Part shown: piece after piece, positions 1-9,293 of the stretch
Layout: each line of letters opens with the position of its first letter
How positions within the stretch are numbered: position 1 is the stretch's first letter
Source: Sarcodiotheca gaudichaudii
Taxonomy: Eukaryota > Rhodophyta > Florideophyceae > Gigartinales > Solieriaceae
Assembly: GCA_032355985.1 (NCBI GenBank)
Contig: JAUKVZ010000004.1
Span: 186,001-250,000 of the forward strand
Length of the DNA stretch: 64,000 nt
Reading direction: 5' to 3'
Notes under the pieces: model-generated
The model's database searches: none
What the model saw: the letters and a program-made list of their open reading frames with translations, nothing else
Told to the model about the DNA's origin: nothing
Program-made: the position numbers and the translations under genes

Positions 1-1
1 A

Positions 2-1048
2 CCCGAAATCTCAGACGATGGCAAGCGCATCAGCGCCACCATCATGGATGCGACCAACACATTCTCCGTTCCCGGCGTCTGGGAGAACGGCGTCTGGAGC
101 GAGTGCCTTCCCACGGCGATCGATGGCGGTTTGCTCGATGATTCCTACGGCTCCGCCTGGGGCATCTCCGGTGATGGCGAGCAGGTCGTCGGTCTCTACT
201 GGCGACCCGGCCAGAAGATCGGCGCAACAGCGCACGCCATGACCAGCGATCCGACCACCGGCATCACAAGCCTCAGCGAACCCGCAGGCCGCAACAGCCG
301 CGCCAATGGCGCAAGCTACGACGGCGCCGTCATCGCAGGCTGGGAGGCCGAGCCCTTCGGCAACTGGACGCCCGCCGTCTGGGTGAACGGCGCACGAACG
401 ATCCTCGAGTCCGGCAACAATGACTCCGGATTCTGGATCCAGGCGTACGCCGTCAGTGGCGATGGCGCCACAGTGGTCGGCGACTATCGCAACCCCGCAA
501 CCAACACAGCCGAAGCGACGCGCTGGATCTTCGATGGCGCCAACTGGAATCGCAGCCCGATCGGTCTGCTCCCGGGCACATCGCTGGGCATCGGACGCGC
601 CTGGGCCAACGATGTCTCCGCGGATGGAAACTTCGTCGTCGGCACGAATCGATTCGTCGACAACGGACCATTCTCCATCACCACAGGATTCATCTGGACG
701 CCCGAAACCGGCATGGTGGATGTCGTCGACTGGCTCGCCGACAACGGCATCGACTTCAACGACGAAGTTGAAGAGATGATCAGCCTCGAAAGCGTCTCGG
801 CAAACGCCGACGCCTTCATCGGCGTCACGCGCATCATCGGCACGTTCGACGGCTATCGCACCTTTCTCGTTCGCATGCTTGCAGATTGCCCGTGGGATCT
901 CGATGGCGATGGCGCCGTCGGCTCCGGCGACCTGGCGCTGATCGTCGGCTTCTGGGGACAGGTGGATGTTCCCGGCGACTTTGGTGGCGACGCCGTCGGC
1001 TCCGATGACCTGGCTGCATTGATCGGCAACTGGGGGCCCTGCCCCTGA
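2..1048 (+). CDS. Secreted HAF-repeat protein with dockerin-like C-terminus (5' end outside window)
   Basis: The reading frame is open from the first bases of the window, so the start and any signal peptide lie upstream; the ATG at 44 is internal. The visible 348 residues carry HAF-type beta-propeller repeats of the form G-[IV]-S-x-D-G-x-x-V-V-G (GISGDGEQVVG, AVSGDGATVVG, DVSADGNFVVG). The last 55 residues are a paired Ca-binding dockerin-like tail: CPWDLDGDGAVGSGDLALIV followed by a second D-x-x-x-D-A-V-G-S-D-D-L copy ending in WGPCP. Such tails are common on exported Phycisphaerae proteins; their partner is unknown. Function is presumably extracellular or envelope. The same architecture recurs at 53638-54843. 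A strong hairpin follows at 1261. Confidence 0.8.
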   Translation, partial: PEISDDGKRISATIMDATNTFSVPGVWENGVWSECLPTAIDGGLLDDSYGSAWGISGDGEQVVGLYWRPGQKIGATAHAMTSDPTTGITSLSEPAGRNSRANGASYDGAVIAGWEAEPFGNWTPAVWVNGARTILESGNNDSGFWIQAYAVSGDGATVVGDYRNPATNTAEATRWIFDGANWNRSPIGLLPGTSLGIGRAWANDVSADGNFVVGTNRFVDNGPFSITTGFIWTPETGMVDVVDWLADNGIDFNDEVEEMISLESVSANADAFIGVTRIIGTFDGYRTFLVRMLADCPWDLDGDGAVGSGDLALIVGFWGQVDVPGDFGGDAVGSDDLAALIGNWGPCP

Positions 1049-1260
1049 TCAAGGGCGCCAAAGCGCCCGAAACGAATCACACCTGGAGAGAGATGCGGGG
1101 GGCGCCTCTTCTTCCTTGTAGGAAGAGTCCCGCGACGTCGGAAACGACGCTCTCTCTTTTCAATTCAGCGCTTCGGCGCACCCGGGTCTGCAGCGCCATT
1201 CGGCGACCCCCAACGTCGAATGGCTCCTTCCCCTTTTCTGCAGACTCGGCCCCCTCAAGT

Positions 1261-1298
1261 CGGCGTCGCTCGCTTCGGTGAGCGACGCCGGCTTTCTT
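1261..1298 (+). terminator. Rho-independent terminator-like hairpin
   Basis: An 11-bp perfect stem (1261-1271 pairing with 1280-1290, CGGCGTCGCTC/GAGCGACGCCG) with an 8-nt loop is followed by GCTTTCTTTC. It ends transcription from the HAF gene on the + strand and lies between two convergent genes. Confidence 0.65.
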
Positions 1299-1311
1299 TC
1301 ATCGCCGCCGC

Positions 1312-2469
1312 TCACTGCATCTGCGCCGCGCACACGTCGCGCATCCACGCGACGATCATCCGCACCACCCGCTCATCCATCGGCCCCACGCGCATGAAGG
1401 GCTCTGCCGGCTCCTCGACGCACATCTGATGCCCGATCCCCGGCAGGATGCGAATCTCCATCCGCCCCAGCAGGCCGCTCTTGGCGTGCGCGCCAAGCCA
1501 CGGCGCATTGACGCAATGCGCATCATCCTCGCCGTAGATCACAAGCGACGGCACGCGCAGCGCGCTGAGCCGCTGATGCGCCCACGGCCCGCCGCCCGGC
1601 GCTTCTTCGCCCGGCGGATCAGCAAGCCACGATCGCACACGATCGGCGCCCGCGATCTCCCAGTCGCGAAGCACGCCATCATCATCGAAGTCAATCTCAT
1701 CAAAGGGCGCCAGATCGCCCTGCCAGGCGTCGTACTCTTCGCGCACCACGCGCCCATCGCCATCGGCATCCAGCCCCGGCCGCGCATCAAGCGCCTCCGC
1801 ATTCCCTCTCATCGGCGAGCCGCCGAAGGGCGCCAGATACGCCCCGCCCATGCTGATGATCCCGGCCGCATGCGCATCGGCGATCAGCACACTGCGCGTC
1901 GCGCCCAGACTGTGCCCCAGCAGCACGACGCTGCGCTCCTCGCACGGATCGACTTCGAGAAACCGCTCGTACGCCGCTCGCGCCAGCTCGATCGATTCAT
2001 CAAAGGGCAGCGCGCTGGCGAACGCCTCATTCTGCGCCCGCAGAGGATCACCGGCGCGCACCGCGCCGTATCGCCACACGGTGTACCCCGCGCCCACCAG
2101 CGCCTGAGCAAGCGTGTCGCCATCGCGCGTCTCTCGCCCGCTGATCGTCAGCTGAGCGCGCCCGCCCTCGCCGTCGTAGTTCTCAATGAAGCCCGGCACG
2201 CGCCAGGACAGATCATGCGAGAGCCCACCCCCCAGCAGCATCACGCGCAGGCCGCAGTCCGCCGGCTCATCCGGGCGCCAGATATCCATCGGATAGCGCC
2301 ACATCTCGCCCTCAGCGGCAGGGGGGGACCAGGTGAGGGTCATCTCATCAATTGAATACAGGTCGTCATCCGCCGAAGCGCTCGGCAGGGGCAGGGCGAA
2401 GGCCATCGCCGCAACGAGGACACACAACGCGGCTTCAAATCGCACCAGTCGATCCTCCTGTTCCAGCAT
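1312..2469 (-). CDS. Secreted alpha/beta hydrolase with EF-hand pair inserted in the cap region
   Basis: About 385 residues. The start at 2469 is preferred over the ATG at 2496 because it places a hydrophobic signal segment (CVLVAAMAFALPLPSASA) close to the N-terminus. The fold is an alpha/beta hydrolase: nucleophile elbow GHSLG, acid candidate in IYGEDDAHC, and catalytic His in GIGHQM. Between nucleophile and acid lies an insertion with two EF-hand-like Ca loops (DADGDGRVVREEYD and DFDDDGVLRDWE). The protein is probably exported and Ca-stabilised; the substrate is unknown (dienelactone hydrolase or esterase-like). It is transcribed divergently from ybeY, with the ORF of that gene reaching back over this start only in a non-credible extension. 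Confidence 0.75.
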   Translation of the reverse strand: MLEQEDRLVRFEAALCVLVAAMAFALPLPSASADDDLYSIDEMTLTWSPPAAEGEMWRYPMDIWRPDEPADCGLRVMLLGGGLSHDLSWRVPGFIENYDGEGGRAQLTISGRETRDGDTLAQALVGAGYTVWRYGAVRAGDPLRAQNEAFASALPFDESIELARAAYERFLEVDPCEERSVVLLGHSLGATRSVLIADAHAAGIISMGGAYLAPFGGSPMRGNAEALDARPGLDADGDGRVVREEYDAWQGDLAPFDEIDFDDDGVLRDWEIAGADRVRSWLADPPGEEAPGGGPWAHQRLSALRVPSLVIYGEDDAHCVNAPWLGAHAKSGLLGRMEIRILPGIGHQMCVEEPAEPFMRVGPMDERVVRMIVAWMRDVCAAQMQ

Positions 2470-2689
2470 CGCTCGCCCCCACGACGGGCGCCCCATTCCT
2501 ACCCGATGGTCCGCCCCCCGGCTGCCCCCCGAGGCCCGGAAAGGGCGATCGTCCCCACACCCCGAAGAATCGCTTGCCCGGCCCCCAATCCGCCCTAAAG
2601 TAGATTCCGTTAAGCAGGGCCCCGATCAAGACGATTCCGGGAATGGCAGGTCCGTAGACCCGCCAGGGCACTGTCAGGCGTTAGAGCGA

Positions 2690-3307
2690 ATGCAAGATCA
2701 CCACGACGCGTCCCCAGGTGGAAGCGAGGCAGGTCAACCTGCCGAAGATCCCGCGCCGGAACCGGCGGCTCAGGATGAGCCTCCCCAGTCCATCCAGGGC
2801 CCGTTCTGCCACGCGAAGTCACCACAGGATCGACTGACCATCACCGATGAAGGCGCGCGCCTTGATCCGGAAGGCATGCAGTGGCTGCAGTCCGCCGCCA
2901 CCGATGCGCTCACCTCCGTCCTCGGCAATACCGACACGCGCCCCCACGATGTGCGCCTCGCCCTCGTCGGCGATGATGAGATGATCGCGCTGCACAAGCG
3001 CCACATGGATATCGATTCCACGACGGACGTCCTCACCTTCGATCTGCGCACTGATCAGCACGGGCCGCTGGATGTCGACATCGTTGTCTGCGTCGATGAA
3101 GCGAAACGCGAAGCAGAGGATCGACGCATCAGCCTCCCGCGCGAGCTCTTGCTCTATTACATCCACGGCCTGCTGCACTGCCTCGGCTACGACGATCACG
3201 ACGACGCCTCCTTCGCCGCCATGCACGCGCGCGAGGATGAGATCCTCCTGTCCATCGGCGTCGGCGCAACCTTCGTCCTGCATCGCACGAAGGAGGAGGC
3301 GCTATGA
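2690..3307 (+). CDS. ybeY: Endoribonuclease YbeY (16S rRNA maturation / ribosome quality control)
   Basis: The zinc motif HGLLHCLGYDDHD matches the YbeY/UPF0054 signature H-G-x-L-H-x-x-G-Y-D-H, and the preceding TTDVLTFDL segment is also typical. YbeY is a single-strand endoribonuclease acting in 16S rRNA 3' processing. The frame is open back to 2333, but the upstream part is low-quality and overlaps the divergent hydrolase. ATG 2690 gives 205 residues with a roughly 45-residue Pro/Glu-rich N-terminal extension before the usual core of about 150 residues; a start further downstream is possible. The stop overlaps the start of the CorC/HlyC gene by ATGA, the common ybeY-corC linkage in bacteria. 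Confidence 0.9.
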   Translation: MQDHHDASPGGSEAGQPAEDPAPEPAAQDEPPQSIQGPFCHAKSPQDRLTITDEGARLDPEGMQWLQSAATDALTSVLGNTDTRPHDVRLALVGDDEMIALHKRHMDIDSTTDVLTFDLRTDQHGPLDVDIVVCVDEAKREAEDRRISLPRELLLYYIHGLLHCLGYDDHDDASFAAMHAREDEILLSIGVGATFVLHRTKEEAL

Positions 3308-4623
3308 GCGCCCTTCCGATCTGGATCGCCCTCGCATCAGGCGTGGCCATCGCATTCTTTTCCACGCTGCACATGGCCCTGCGCGAAGCCTCGCCCGGCA
3401 AACTTCACGCGCTGGCCGGCCGCGGCGGCGCATCCGACCGCGTTCGCGCCATCATCGACGCCATCGGCGCCCACGCCCTCGCCATGGCCCTGCTCCGTCG
3501 CGTCTGCAGCGCTGTCTTCATCGGCGCCGTCATCGCCGAAGTCGCCATCGTCGGCAGTGGCCAGCAGCAGATGCCCCTCGGCGCCTTCATCGGCGCACTG
3601 GCCGTCGCCGCCGTCCTGCTTTACATCGTCGGCGATGTCATCCCGGCAAGCGTCGCCAACCACGTCGGCGATCAGACCATCCATCGCTGCGCCATCATCA
3701 TCCGCATGGCGCACATCCTGCTCTCGCCCATCCTTCGCGCGATGCACTTTCTCGATGTCATCATCCGCCGCCTCGTCGGCGCAGGCGAAGTCAACGAGCA
3801 CAAGGAGATCGAGCAGGAGCTGATGTCCGTCGTCAGTGAAGGCGAACACGAAGGCACACTCGGCGAATCCGAGCGCGACATGATCGAAGCCGTCGTCGAG
3901 TTCCGATCAACAACGATCGAATCCATCATGACGCCGCGCACCGAGGTCAAAGGCATCGAGCTGACCAACGATCTCGACGAGATCAAGAAGTTCGTCAGCG
4001 AATCCGGCCACAGCCGCATACCCGTCTTTGAAGACGATCTCGATCACATCGTCGGCATCCTTTACGCCAAGGATCTGCTCGACAAACTCGGCGAGGATGT
4101 GACGAACTTCAAACTTCGTCCCCTTCTGCGCAAGCCGCATTTCGTCCCCGAGACCAAGCCAGTCCACAGCCTGCTCGAGCAGTTCCGCGACGAGAAGGTG
4201 CACATGGCGATCGTGCTTGATGAATACGGCGGCGCCGCCGGCCTCGTCACCATCGAGGATGTCATCGAGGAAATCATCGGCGACATCTTCGACGAGTACG
4301 AACCCGCCGACGCCACCGCGCCGGATATCTCCCTCCTCGATGAGCAGCGCGCCGTCGAAGTCGACGCCCGCGCCTATATCGACGATGTCAATGACGCCCT
4401 CGAAGACATGGGCGTCGAACTGCCCGAAGGTGAGGAATACGACACCGTCGGCGGCTTCGTCCTCAACGAGCTCGGACACATCCCGCAGACCGGCGAATCC
4501 TTCCGGCGCAACGGCTACCTCGTCACCATCCTCGGCGCCGAGCCCACCAAGGTCACACGCGTCCGTGTCGAGTTCCGTGAAGATGCGCATCACGAAGAGG
4601 AGCCGCCCGCGCCCGCCAAATAG
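3304..4623 (+). CDS. CNNM/CorC-HlyC family membrane protein (DUF21, CBS pair, CorC_HlyC domain)
   Basis: 439 residues. The N-terminal half is a CNNM/DUF21-type membrane domain with about four hydrophobic segments (starting IWIALASGVAIAFFSTLHMA). Then MTPRTEV and SESGHSRIPVFEDDLDHIVG mark the first CBS domain, HMAIVLDEYGGAAGLVTIED the second, and the C-terminal EYDTVGGFVLNELGHIP is the CorC_HlyC FAD/transporter-associated domain. Members are linked to Mg/Co homeostasis and are often mislabelled hemolysins. Translation is coupled to ybeY by a 4-base ATGA overlap. cysS follows after 57 bp. Confidence 0.9.
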   Translation: MSALPIWIALASGVAIAFFSTLHMALREASPGKLHALAGRGGASDRVRAIIDAIGAHALAMALLRRVCSAVFIGAVIAEVAIVGSGQQQMPLGAFIGALAVAAVLLYIVGDVIPASVANHVGDQTIHRCAIIIRMAHILLSPILRAMHFLDVIIRRLVGAGEVNEHKEIEQELMSVVSEGEHEGTLGESERDMIEAVVEFRSTTIESIMTPRTEVKGIELTNDLDEIKKFVSESGHSRIPVFEDDLDHIVGILYAKDLLDKLGEDVTNFKLRPLLRKPHFVPETKPVHSLLEQFRDEKVHMAIVLDEYGGAAGLVTIEDVIEEIIGDIFDEYEPADATAPDISLLDEQRAVEVDARAYIDDVNDALEDMGVELPEGEEYDTVGGFVLNELGHIPQTGESFRRNGYLVTILGAEPTKVTRVRVEFREDAHHEEEPPAPAK

Positions 4624-4680
4624 CGCGCCGCCGGCCCCACGCGGCAACACGTCGCCGCCTCCGCTACCCTCGTCCGCCTC

Positions 4681-6258
4681 ATGCCTCTTACGCTGCACAA
4701 CACGCTCACCGGCCGCGCCGAGCCCCTCATCCCGGCCGACGCCGCAAACGTCACCTTCTACACCTGCGGCCCAACGGTCTACGACTTCGCCCACATCGGA
4801 AACTTCCGAGCCTTCCTCTTCGCCGACCTCCTTCGCCGCTGGATCGAATCGCCCCTGTGCGAACTCCAGGACGCCGAAGGAAAGCTGCACGCCGGCCCGC
4901 GCCGTGTCCACCATGTCATGAACATGACCGATGTGGGACACATGACCGACGATCAAGCCGCAGACGGCGCAGGCGAAGACAAAATGGAAGCCGCGGCCAA
5001 GCGCCTCCTCGAAGACAAGAAGTCCGGCAAACTTCCCGAAGGCGTCGATCTCGATCCCACCAGCCCGTGGAACATCGCGGACTTCTACGCAAACGCCTTC
5101 CTCGAAGATGGTGAACTCCTCGGCGTGAAAGTCATCGAGGAAACCAAAGACGACCCGGCGCTCCTGCGCAAACTCATGCCTCGCCCGACCAGCAAGGTCG
5201 AAGGCATGGTGAAGATGGTCCTCGCGCTGCTCGATTCAGGCCATGCCTACATCGCCGAAGATGGCGCCGCGTATTTCGACACGCAGTCCTTCCCTGACTA
5301 CGGCAAGCTCAGCGGCAACACGCTCGATCAACTTCGCGCCGGCGCCGGCGGCCGCGTCGCACAGTCCAACCAGGCGCAAAAGAAGCACCCGGCCGACTTC
5401 CTCCTCTGGAAGCCCGACCCGACGCATCTCATGCGCTGGGATCCGAAGATCCTCACCAAAGACAAAAACTGTCCCCTCGCCGAAGGCTACCCCGGCTGGC
5501 ATCTGGAATGTTCCGTCATGGCCCGCGAGGCGCTGGGCGATGTCATCGACCTGCACTCCGGCGGCGAAGACAACATCTTCCCCCATCACGAGTGTGAAAT
5601 TGCCCAGTCCAGATGCGTCACCGGCGCCGATCACTTCGCGCGCATGTGGGTTCACGTGCGCCATCTCTTCGTCGAAGGCGAAAAGATGTCCAAGAGCAAG
5701 GGCAACTTCTACACCGTCCGCCAGCTGCTCGAGAAAGGCTTCGAACCCGCCGCCATCCGCCTGGAGCTGATCAAAACGCACTATCGCGTCAACGCCAACT
5801 TCACCGAACAGGGCCTCAAAGACTCCGCCCGCATGATCGAGCGCTGGCGCAGATTCATGGACAAGGCGCAGGCGTCAGATGAGCAGGGGGGCGCCAATGA
5901 AGATGTCGCCCACGCCTTCGCCGATGCGATGCATGACGATCTGAATATCGCCGGCGCCATCGGCGTGATGAACTCCTGGATGAACAACACGCCCGAGCCC
6001 ACGCGCGCAGACGCCGCACTGCTCGAGACGTTCGACAACGTCCTCGGCGTCCTCGCGCTCAAGGCGCCCGCACAGGCAGGCCTGACCGGCAGCGAAGACG
6101 AAGCCGCCATCATGGATCTCCTCGCCAGGCGCACCGAAGCGCGCGCCAACAAGGACTGGCCCGAAGCCGATCGCATCCGCGACGAACTCGACGCCATGGG
6201 CATCGAAATCGTCGACACCCCCGAAGGCGCCACCTGGCGCCGCAAAGCCCAGCTCTAG
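4681..6258 (+). CDS. cysS: Cysteine--tRNA ligase
   Basis: 525 residues, class I aminoacyl-tRNA synthetase charging tRNA-Cys. Visible hallmarks are the first zinc Cys in YTCGPTVYDFAHIGN (HIGN is the HIGH motif, residues 38-41), the GWHLECS and HHECEIAQS zinc ligands, and KMSKS near residue 336. A charged insertion of roughly 50 residues (starting GEDKMEAAAKRLLEDKK) lies between the ATP fold halves, lengthening the protein over the E. coli enzyme of about 460. The C-terminal DALR/anticodon region ends WRRKAQL. A TACCCT hexamer 10 nt before the ATG may be a -10 for a short-leader transcript. Repeat copy A1 starts 26 bp after the stop. Confidence 0.95.
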   Translation: MPLTLHNTLTGRAEPLIPADAANVTFYTCGPTVYDFAHIGNFRAFLFADLLRRWIESPLCELQDAEGKLHAGPRRVHHVMNMTDVGHMTDDQAADGAGEDKMEAAAKRLLEDKKSGKLPEGVDLDPTSPWNIADFYANAFLEDGELLGVKVIEETKDDPALLRKLMPRPTSKVEGMVKMVLALLDSGHAYIAEDGAAYFDTQSFPDYGKLSGNTLDQLRAGAGGRVAQSNQAQKKHPADFLLWKPDPTHLMRWDPKILTKDKNCPLAEGYPGWHLECSVMAREALGDVIDLHSGGEDNIFPHHECEIAQSRCVTGADHFARMWVHVRHLFVEGEKMSKSKGNFYTVRQLLEKGFEPAAIRLELIKTHYRVNANFTEQGLKDSARMIERWRRFMDKAQASDEQGGANEDVAHAFADAMHDDLNIAGAIGVMNSWMNNTPEPTRADAALLETFDNVLGVLALKAPAQAGLTGSEDEAAIMDLLARRTEARANKDWPEADRIRDELDAMGIEIVDTPEGATWRRKAQL

Positions 6259-6284
6259 ACCCACGAACAACGCGTGCGCTCCCA

Positions 6285-6334
6285 CCCTCTCCCGCGCAGG
6301 CGAAGCCGAGTGGGAGAGGGCAGGGTGAGGGCTC
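6285..6334 (+). repeat. Palindromic intergenic repeat, class A (copy A1)
   Basis: Arms CCCTCTCCC and GGGAGAGGG enclose GCGCAGGCGAAGCCGAGT; a GCAGGGTGAGGGCTC tail follows. Sits 26 bp after the cysS stop. A further weakly conserved run (CTCCTACCCTCTTCTCCAA) follows, as after most copies. Confidence 0.9.
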
Positions 6335-6687
6335 GATCTCCTACCCTCTTCTCCAACGCTCAGGAACGAACGCCTGTCCGACAGGCATAGAAGTCGCACG
6401 CCAACGCTTGCGTCTGTCCTCCTGATCTCCTGCTCAACTGTTCAACTCGGCGAAGACTCGCTCGCGGCGATACTTCGCCGCCCCAACACTTCCGTCTCCC
6501 CCGTTTACCAGCCAACAAACCAGCACGTCCATTCCCCATACGAACCATGTCGACCCCTTAATAGGATGACACGACGTCTTCGCCTGTTCTGCACGCGGCC
6601 TGGCGGCCCCAATGGCCGAGAAAAACCCCGACCGGGAATGGAAGCCCGGTTGATCGCCCTCAGGCATATGTTTCTGCCGAGCAAGCG
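6335..6687. other. Non-coding stretch between repeat A1 and the FapA gene
   Basis: The first 60 bases are the conserved 3' flank of the repeat unit (CTCTTCTCCAACGCTCA, then GCCTG). The rest is AC/GT mixed sequence, with a small pairable patch (CCGACCGGGAATGGAAGCCCGGT) about 60 bases before the FapA start. I see no convincing gene or RNA here. Confidence 0.5.
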
Positions 6688-8199
6688 ATGCGCTCCACGA
6701 CGACGCGCATCTGTGAGCACCGGTCCGACATGTTCAACGCCAACGGCGCATTTCTTATCCTCACCGCCGAAGACATGCTCTCCGTGCGCCTCCAGCTTTC
6801 TGATAGCTATAGCGAGGCGGATATCACAAGAGAGAACATCTTCCGCGCGCTCGAAGATCGTCACATCGTCTACACCGAAGAAGACATCCAGCGCATCGAT
6901 CGCAGCGTCGCCGCCATCCGCGAAAACCCCGACTACGACGAAGAGCCGATCATCGTCCAGGGCGTCGCGCCCATCCACGGCATCAACGGCCGCATCATCG
7001 ATTGCCTCGACCCCAACGAGCGAGCACGCACCAAAGCCGGCGGCACCGATCACTACAAGCGCAACACACTACGCGCCGTCGATCCCGGCGATGTCGTCCT
7101 GCGCATCATCAAACCCACACCCCACACCGACGGCCGCGATGTCTACGGCCGCGTCGTCCCCGCACAAAAAGGCGAGATGCCGCCCCTCGTCCTCAGCGAG
7201 AACCTCAAGAAAAGCGACGACGGCCTGCAGGTCGAAGCCACCGCCTCGGGAACCTTCGACTTTGAAAACGGCTACGCCGCACTGACGCCAAACCTGCACA
7301 TCACCAGCGACATTGACTTCCGCACCGGCAGCGTGGACTTCGAAGGCGAAGTCGACATCGCCAAGGACGTCGCCGATCGCTTCCACATCAAGACAAGTAA
7401 GAGCGTCAATATCAAAGGCGTCGCCGAAGGCGCACAGATCGAAGCGCTCCTCGATGTCACCATCTCCGGCGGGATCTACGGCAAGAGCAAGGGATTCTAC
7501 AAGTCCGGCCGATCCTTCTTCACCAAGTTCGCCTCCGATGCGCGCATCGTCGCCGCCGGAGATATCACCGTCAACGAGTTCTGCCAGAACTCAAACATCC
7601 GCTGCGGCGGCAAACTGCTGATGCCCAGCGGCATGCTGCGAGGCGGCGAACTTCGCTGCCGCAAAGGCGCCGAGATCGGCCAGATCGGCGCCGACAAATC
7701 CGGACGCACATCCATCTGGGTCGGCGTTCACGAAAACCTGCCCGAGCAACTGCAATACATCGACGAGCAGATCAAAGGCATCATGCGCCGCATCACAGAG
7801 CTCAAGGAAGAGTACATAGAGCTCGCGGCCAAAACGGACACGACCAGCGCCGAAGAAAACGAGCGCATGGCCCGCATCACCGAAAGCATCCAGTCCTCCG
7901 TCGCCCAGCTCAAGGATCGCCGCGACATGCTCCACAAGATGCGCGAGGATCAGGAAAACAACGAACACGTCAGCATCGAAGTCAACAAGAAAACCTGCCC
8001 CGGCGCCGTCATCCACTTCTACGGCGCCGTCGCAACGATCAGAGAAACCATCGAAGGCCGCCACAACATCTCCGTCCGCCGCACACCCGATGGCACAAAG
8101 ATCATCCTCAAGAAGACCGGCTCAGCCGAAGAAACCGAACTCCCCTGCGAGCCGTACTTCCCAAAGAGCGAACTCGACAAGGACGCCAAAGCGGCGTGA
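6688..8199 (+). CDS. FapA / DUF342 family protein
   Basis: 503 residues (489 if the ATG at 6730 is used; neither start has a good ribosome site). The central region has repeated short beta-strand segments (DFRTGSVDFEGEVDIAKDV, VNIKGVAEGAQIEA, ARIVAAGDITVNEFCQN, IRCGGKLLMPSGMLRGGE). These are typical of the right-handed beta-helix of DUF342/FapA proteins. It is followed by a coiled coil (about residues 355-430, rich in E, K, Q) and a small C-terminal beta domain. Family members are polymerising or scaffold-like cytoplasmic proteins, first linked to flagellar assembly; no flagellar genes are near, so the role is open. It stands alone between two repeat copies. Confidence 0.8.
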   Translation: MRSTTTRICEHRSDMFNANGAFLILTAEDMLSVRLQLSDSYSEADITRENIFRALEDRHIVYTEEDIQRIDRSVAAIRENPDYDEEPIIVQGVAPIHGINGRIIDCLDPNERARTKAGGTDHYKRNTLRAVDPGDVVLRIIKPTPHTDGRDVYGRVVPAQKGEMPPLVLSENLKKSDDGLQVEATASGTFDFENGYAALTPNLHITSDIDFRTGSVDFEGEVDIAKDVADRFHIKTSKSVNIKGVAEGAQIEALLDVTISGGIYGKSKGFYKSGRSFFTKFASDARIVAAGDITVNEFCQNSNIRCGGKLLMPSGMLRGGELRCRKGAEIGQIGADKSGRTSIWVGVHENLPEQLQYIDEQIKGIMRRITELKEEYIELAAKTDTTSAEENERMARITESIQSSVAQLKDRRDMLHKMREDQENNEHVSIEVNKKTCPGAVIHFYGAVATIRETIEGRHNISVRRTPDGTKIILKKTGSAEETELPCEPYFPKSELDKDAKAA

Positions 8200-8222
8200 C
8201 TGAGCGCAACGCGCCTCCGCCT

Positions 8223-8273
8223 CCCTCTCCCGCGCAGGCGCAGCCGAGTGGGAGAGGGCCGGGGTGAGGGCTC
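8223..8273 (+). repeat. Palindromic intergenic repeat, class A (copy A2)
   Basis: Same arms as A1 with GCGCAGGCGCAGCCGAGT in the middle and the tail GCCGGGGTGAGGGCTC. Begins 23 bp after the FapA-family stop codon. Confidence 0.9.
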
Positions 8274-8497
8274 TTTCTCCTACCTCTTCCTCCAATCCTT
8301 GCACATCAGACGCGCACTCAAAGCACAGTCCACTCCCGCACAAGCCTGCGTCTTCCCCCCCAAACAAAGCGCTAGGAATTCCCACACATCCAACCTGCGC
8401 CGGATCCACCCCCGCAGATCAAACGAACACTCCCTCGATCACCACCAGCCCGCCCATTCGTCCGCGGCGAGCCAAAGTCATACGAGGGAAACATCCC

Positions 8498-9142
8498 ATG
8501 CGCCACGTGTTCACCACCGCCATCGCCATCGCTGCGGCCACTACCGCCGCCTCCGCCATGATGTCCGCAACTGTCGACTTCGCCGAGCAGGCCCCCGGCA
8601 CAACCTACGGCCCCGGCGCCCCCGGCAGCCAGATGGTCGGCGAACTCATCTTCTCAGACGAACTCATCGACGTTCGCATCGGCGACTTCTACAACTCGTC
8701 CAACGAACTGGCGAACAACACATCCAACGCCCACGTCACCGTCGGCGGCACGAACTACAACGACGATTTCCCCGATCAGTCCATCGAGTTCTTCGCCAAC
8801 ATCGCCCTGCAGTTCGACTTCACCAGCGTCGGATTCAATGTCAGCCAGGTCACACTGCAAACCGTCAACCACGGCGGCAGCCAGTCCATCGGCGTCAATG
8901 GTGACTTCGCCGGATTCCGCGGCTTCGACAACACACCCGCCTCCCTCGGCGGCGTCTCCATCATCCAGTCGGGCGACCCCTTCGCCCTGACGACACTCAC
9001 CTTCACCGGCGACATCAACACCATCACCATCGGCGGCCAGGAACTCAGCCTCGACAACGTCATCGCGACCCCCGCGCCGACCACAGCCGCAACCTTCCTC
9101 CTCGGCCTGACCACACTCACGCGCCGCCGACGCACGAACTAA
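8498..9142 (+). CDS. Secreted PEP-CTERM-like protein
   Basis: 214 residues from ATG 8498, chosen because GAGGGA lies 8 nt upstream and a signal peptide (FTTAIAIAAATTAASAM) follows directly; the open frame back to 8264 runs through the repeat and is not credible. The mature part is a beta-rich domain with FGxDN-like segments (SLDNVIATP). The C-terminus reads PAPTTAATFLLGLTTLTRRRRTN: proline motif, short hydrophobic helix and basic end, as in PEP-CTERM sorting signals that direct exosortase-dependent surface attachment. No ligand or enzyme motif is visible. Similar proteins lie at 57886 and 60829. Confidence 0.75.
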   Translation: MRHVFTTAIAIAAATTAASAMMSATVDFAEQAPGTTYGPGAPGSQMVGELIFSDELIDVRIGDFYNSSNELANNTSNAHVTVGGTNYNDDFPDQSIEFFANIALQFDFTSVGFNVSQVTLQTVNHGGSQSIGVNGDFAGFRGFDNTPASLGGVSIIQSGDPFALTTLTFTGDINTITIGGQELSLDNVIATPAPTTAATFLLGLTTLTRRRRTN

Positions 9143-9155
9143 TGCGACTCCGCCT

Positions 9156-9206
9156 CCCTTTCCCGCGCAGGCGCAGCCGAGTGGGAGAGGGCCGGGGTGA
9201 GGGCTC
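9156..9206 (+). repeat. Palindromic intergenic repeat, class A (copy A3)
   Basis: Begins 13 bp after the stop of the PEP-CTERM protein. CCCTTTCCC left arm (one mismatch), GCGCAGGCGCAGCCGAGT centre, GGGAGAGGG right arm. Followed 88 bp later by a class B copy. Confidence 0.9.
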
Positions 9207-9293
9207 GATCTTCTACTCCTTACTCCATGCCTCGTGTGTATTTGTGCGCAAAGCAAGCACATTCACCGCGCGCCGATCCGCGCCTATCTGCAG

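Noticed and set aside
1429-2355. Long rightward ORF of 308 codons opposite the hydrolase gene
   Set aside because: Arg/His/Ala/Pro-rich, no motif, no ribosome site; it is the antisense frame of the hydrolase gene in GC-rich DNA. The same applies to 3907-4956 (-), 15126-16223 (+), 18383-19807 (+), 38800-39915 (+) and 42894-44060 (+).
6592-6690. Possible small structured RNA (SRP-like) with CCGGGAATGGAAGCCCGG
   Set aside because: The conserved SRP Alu-free core with GGTCAGG and GGAAGCAGCC is absent; only a short hairpin forms.
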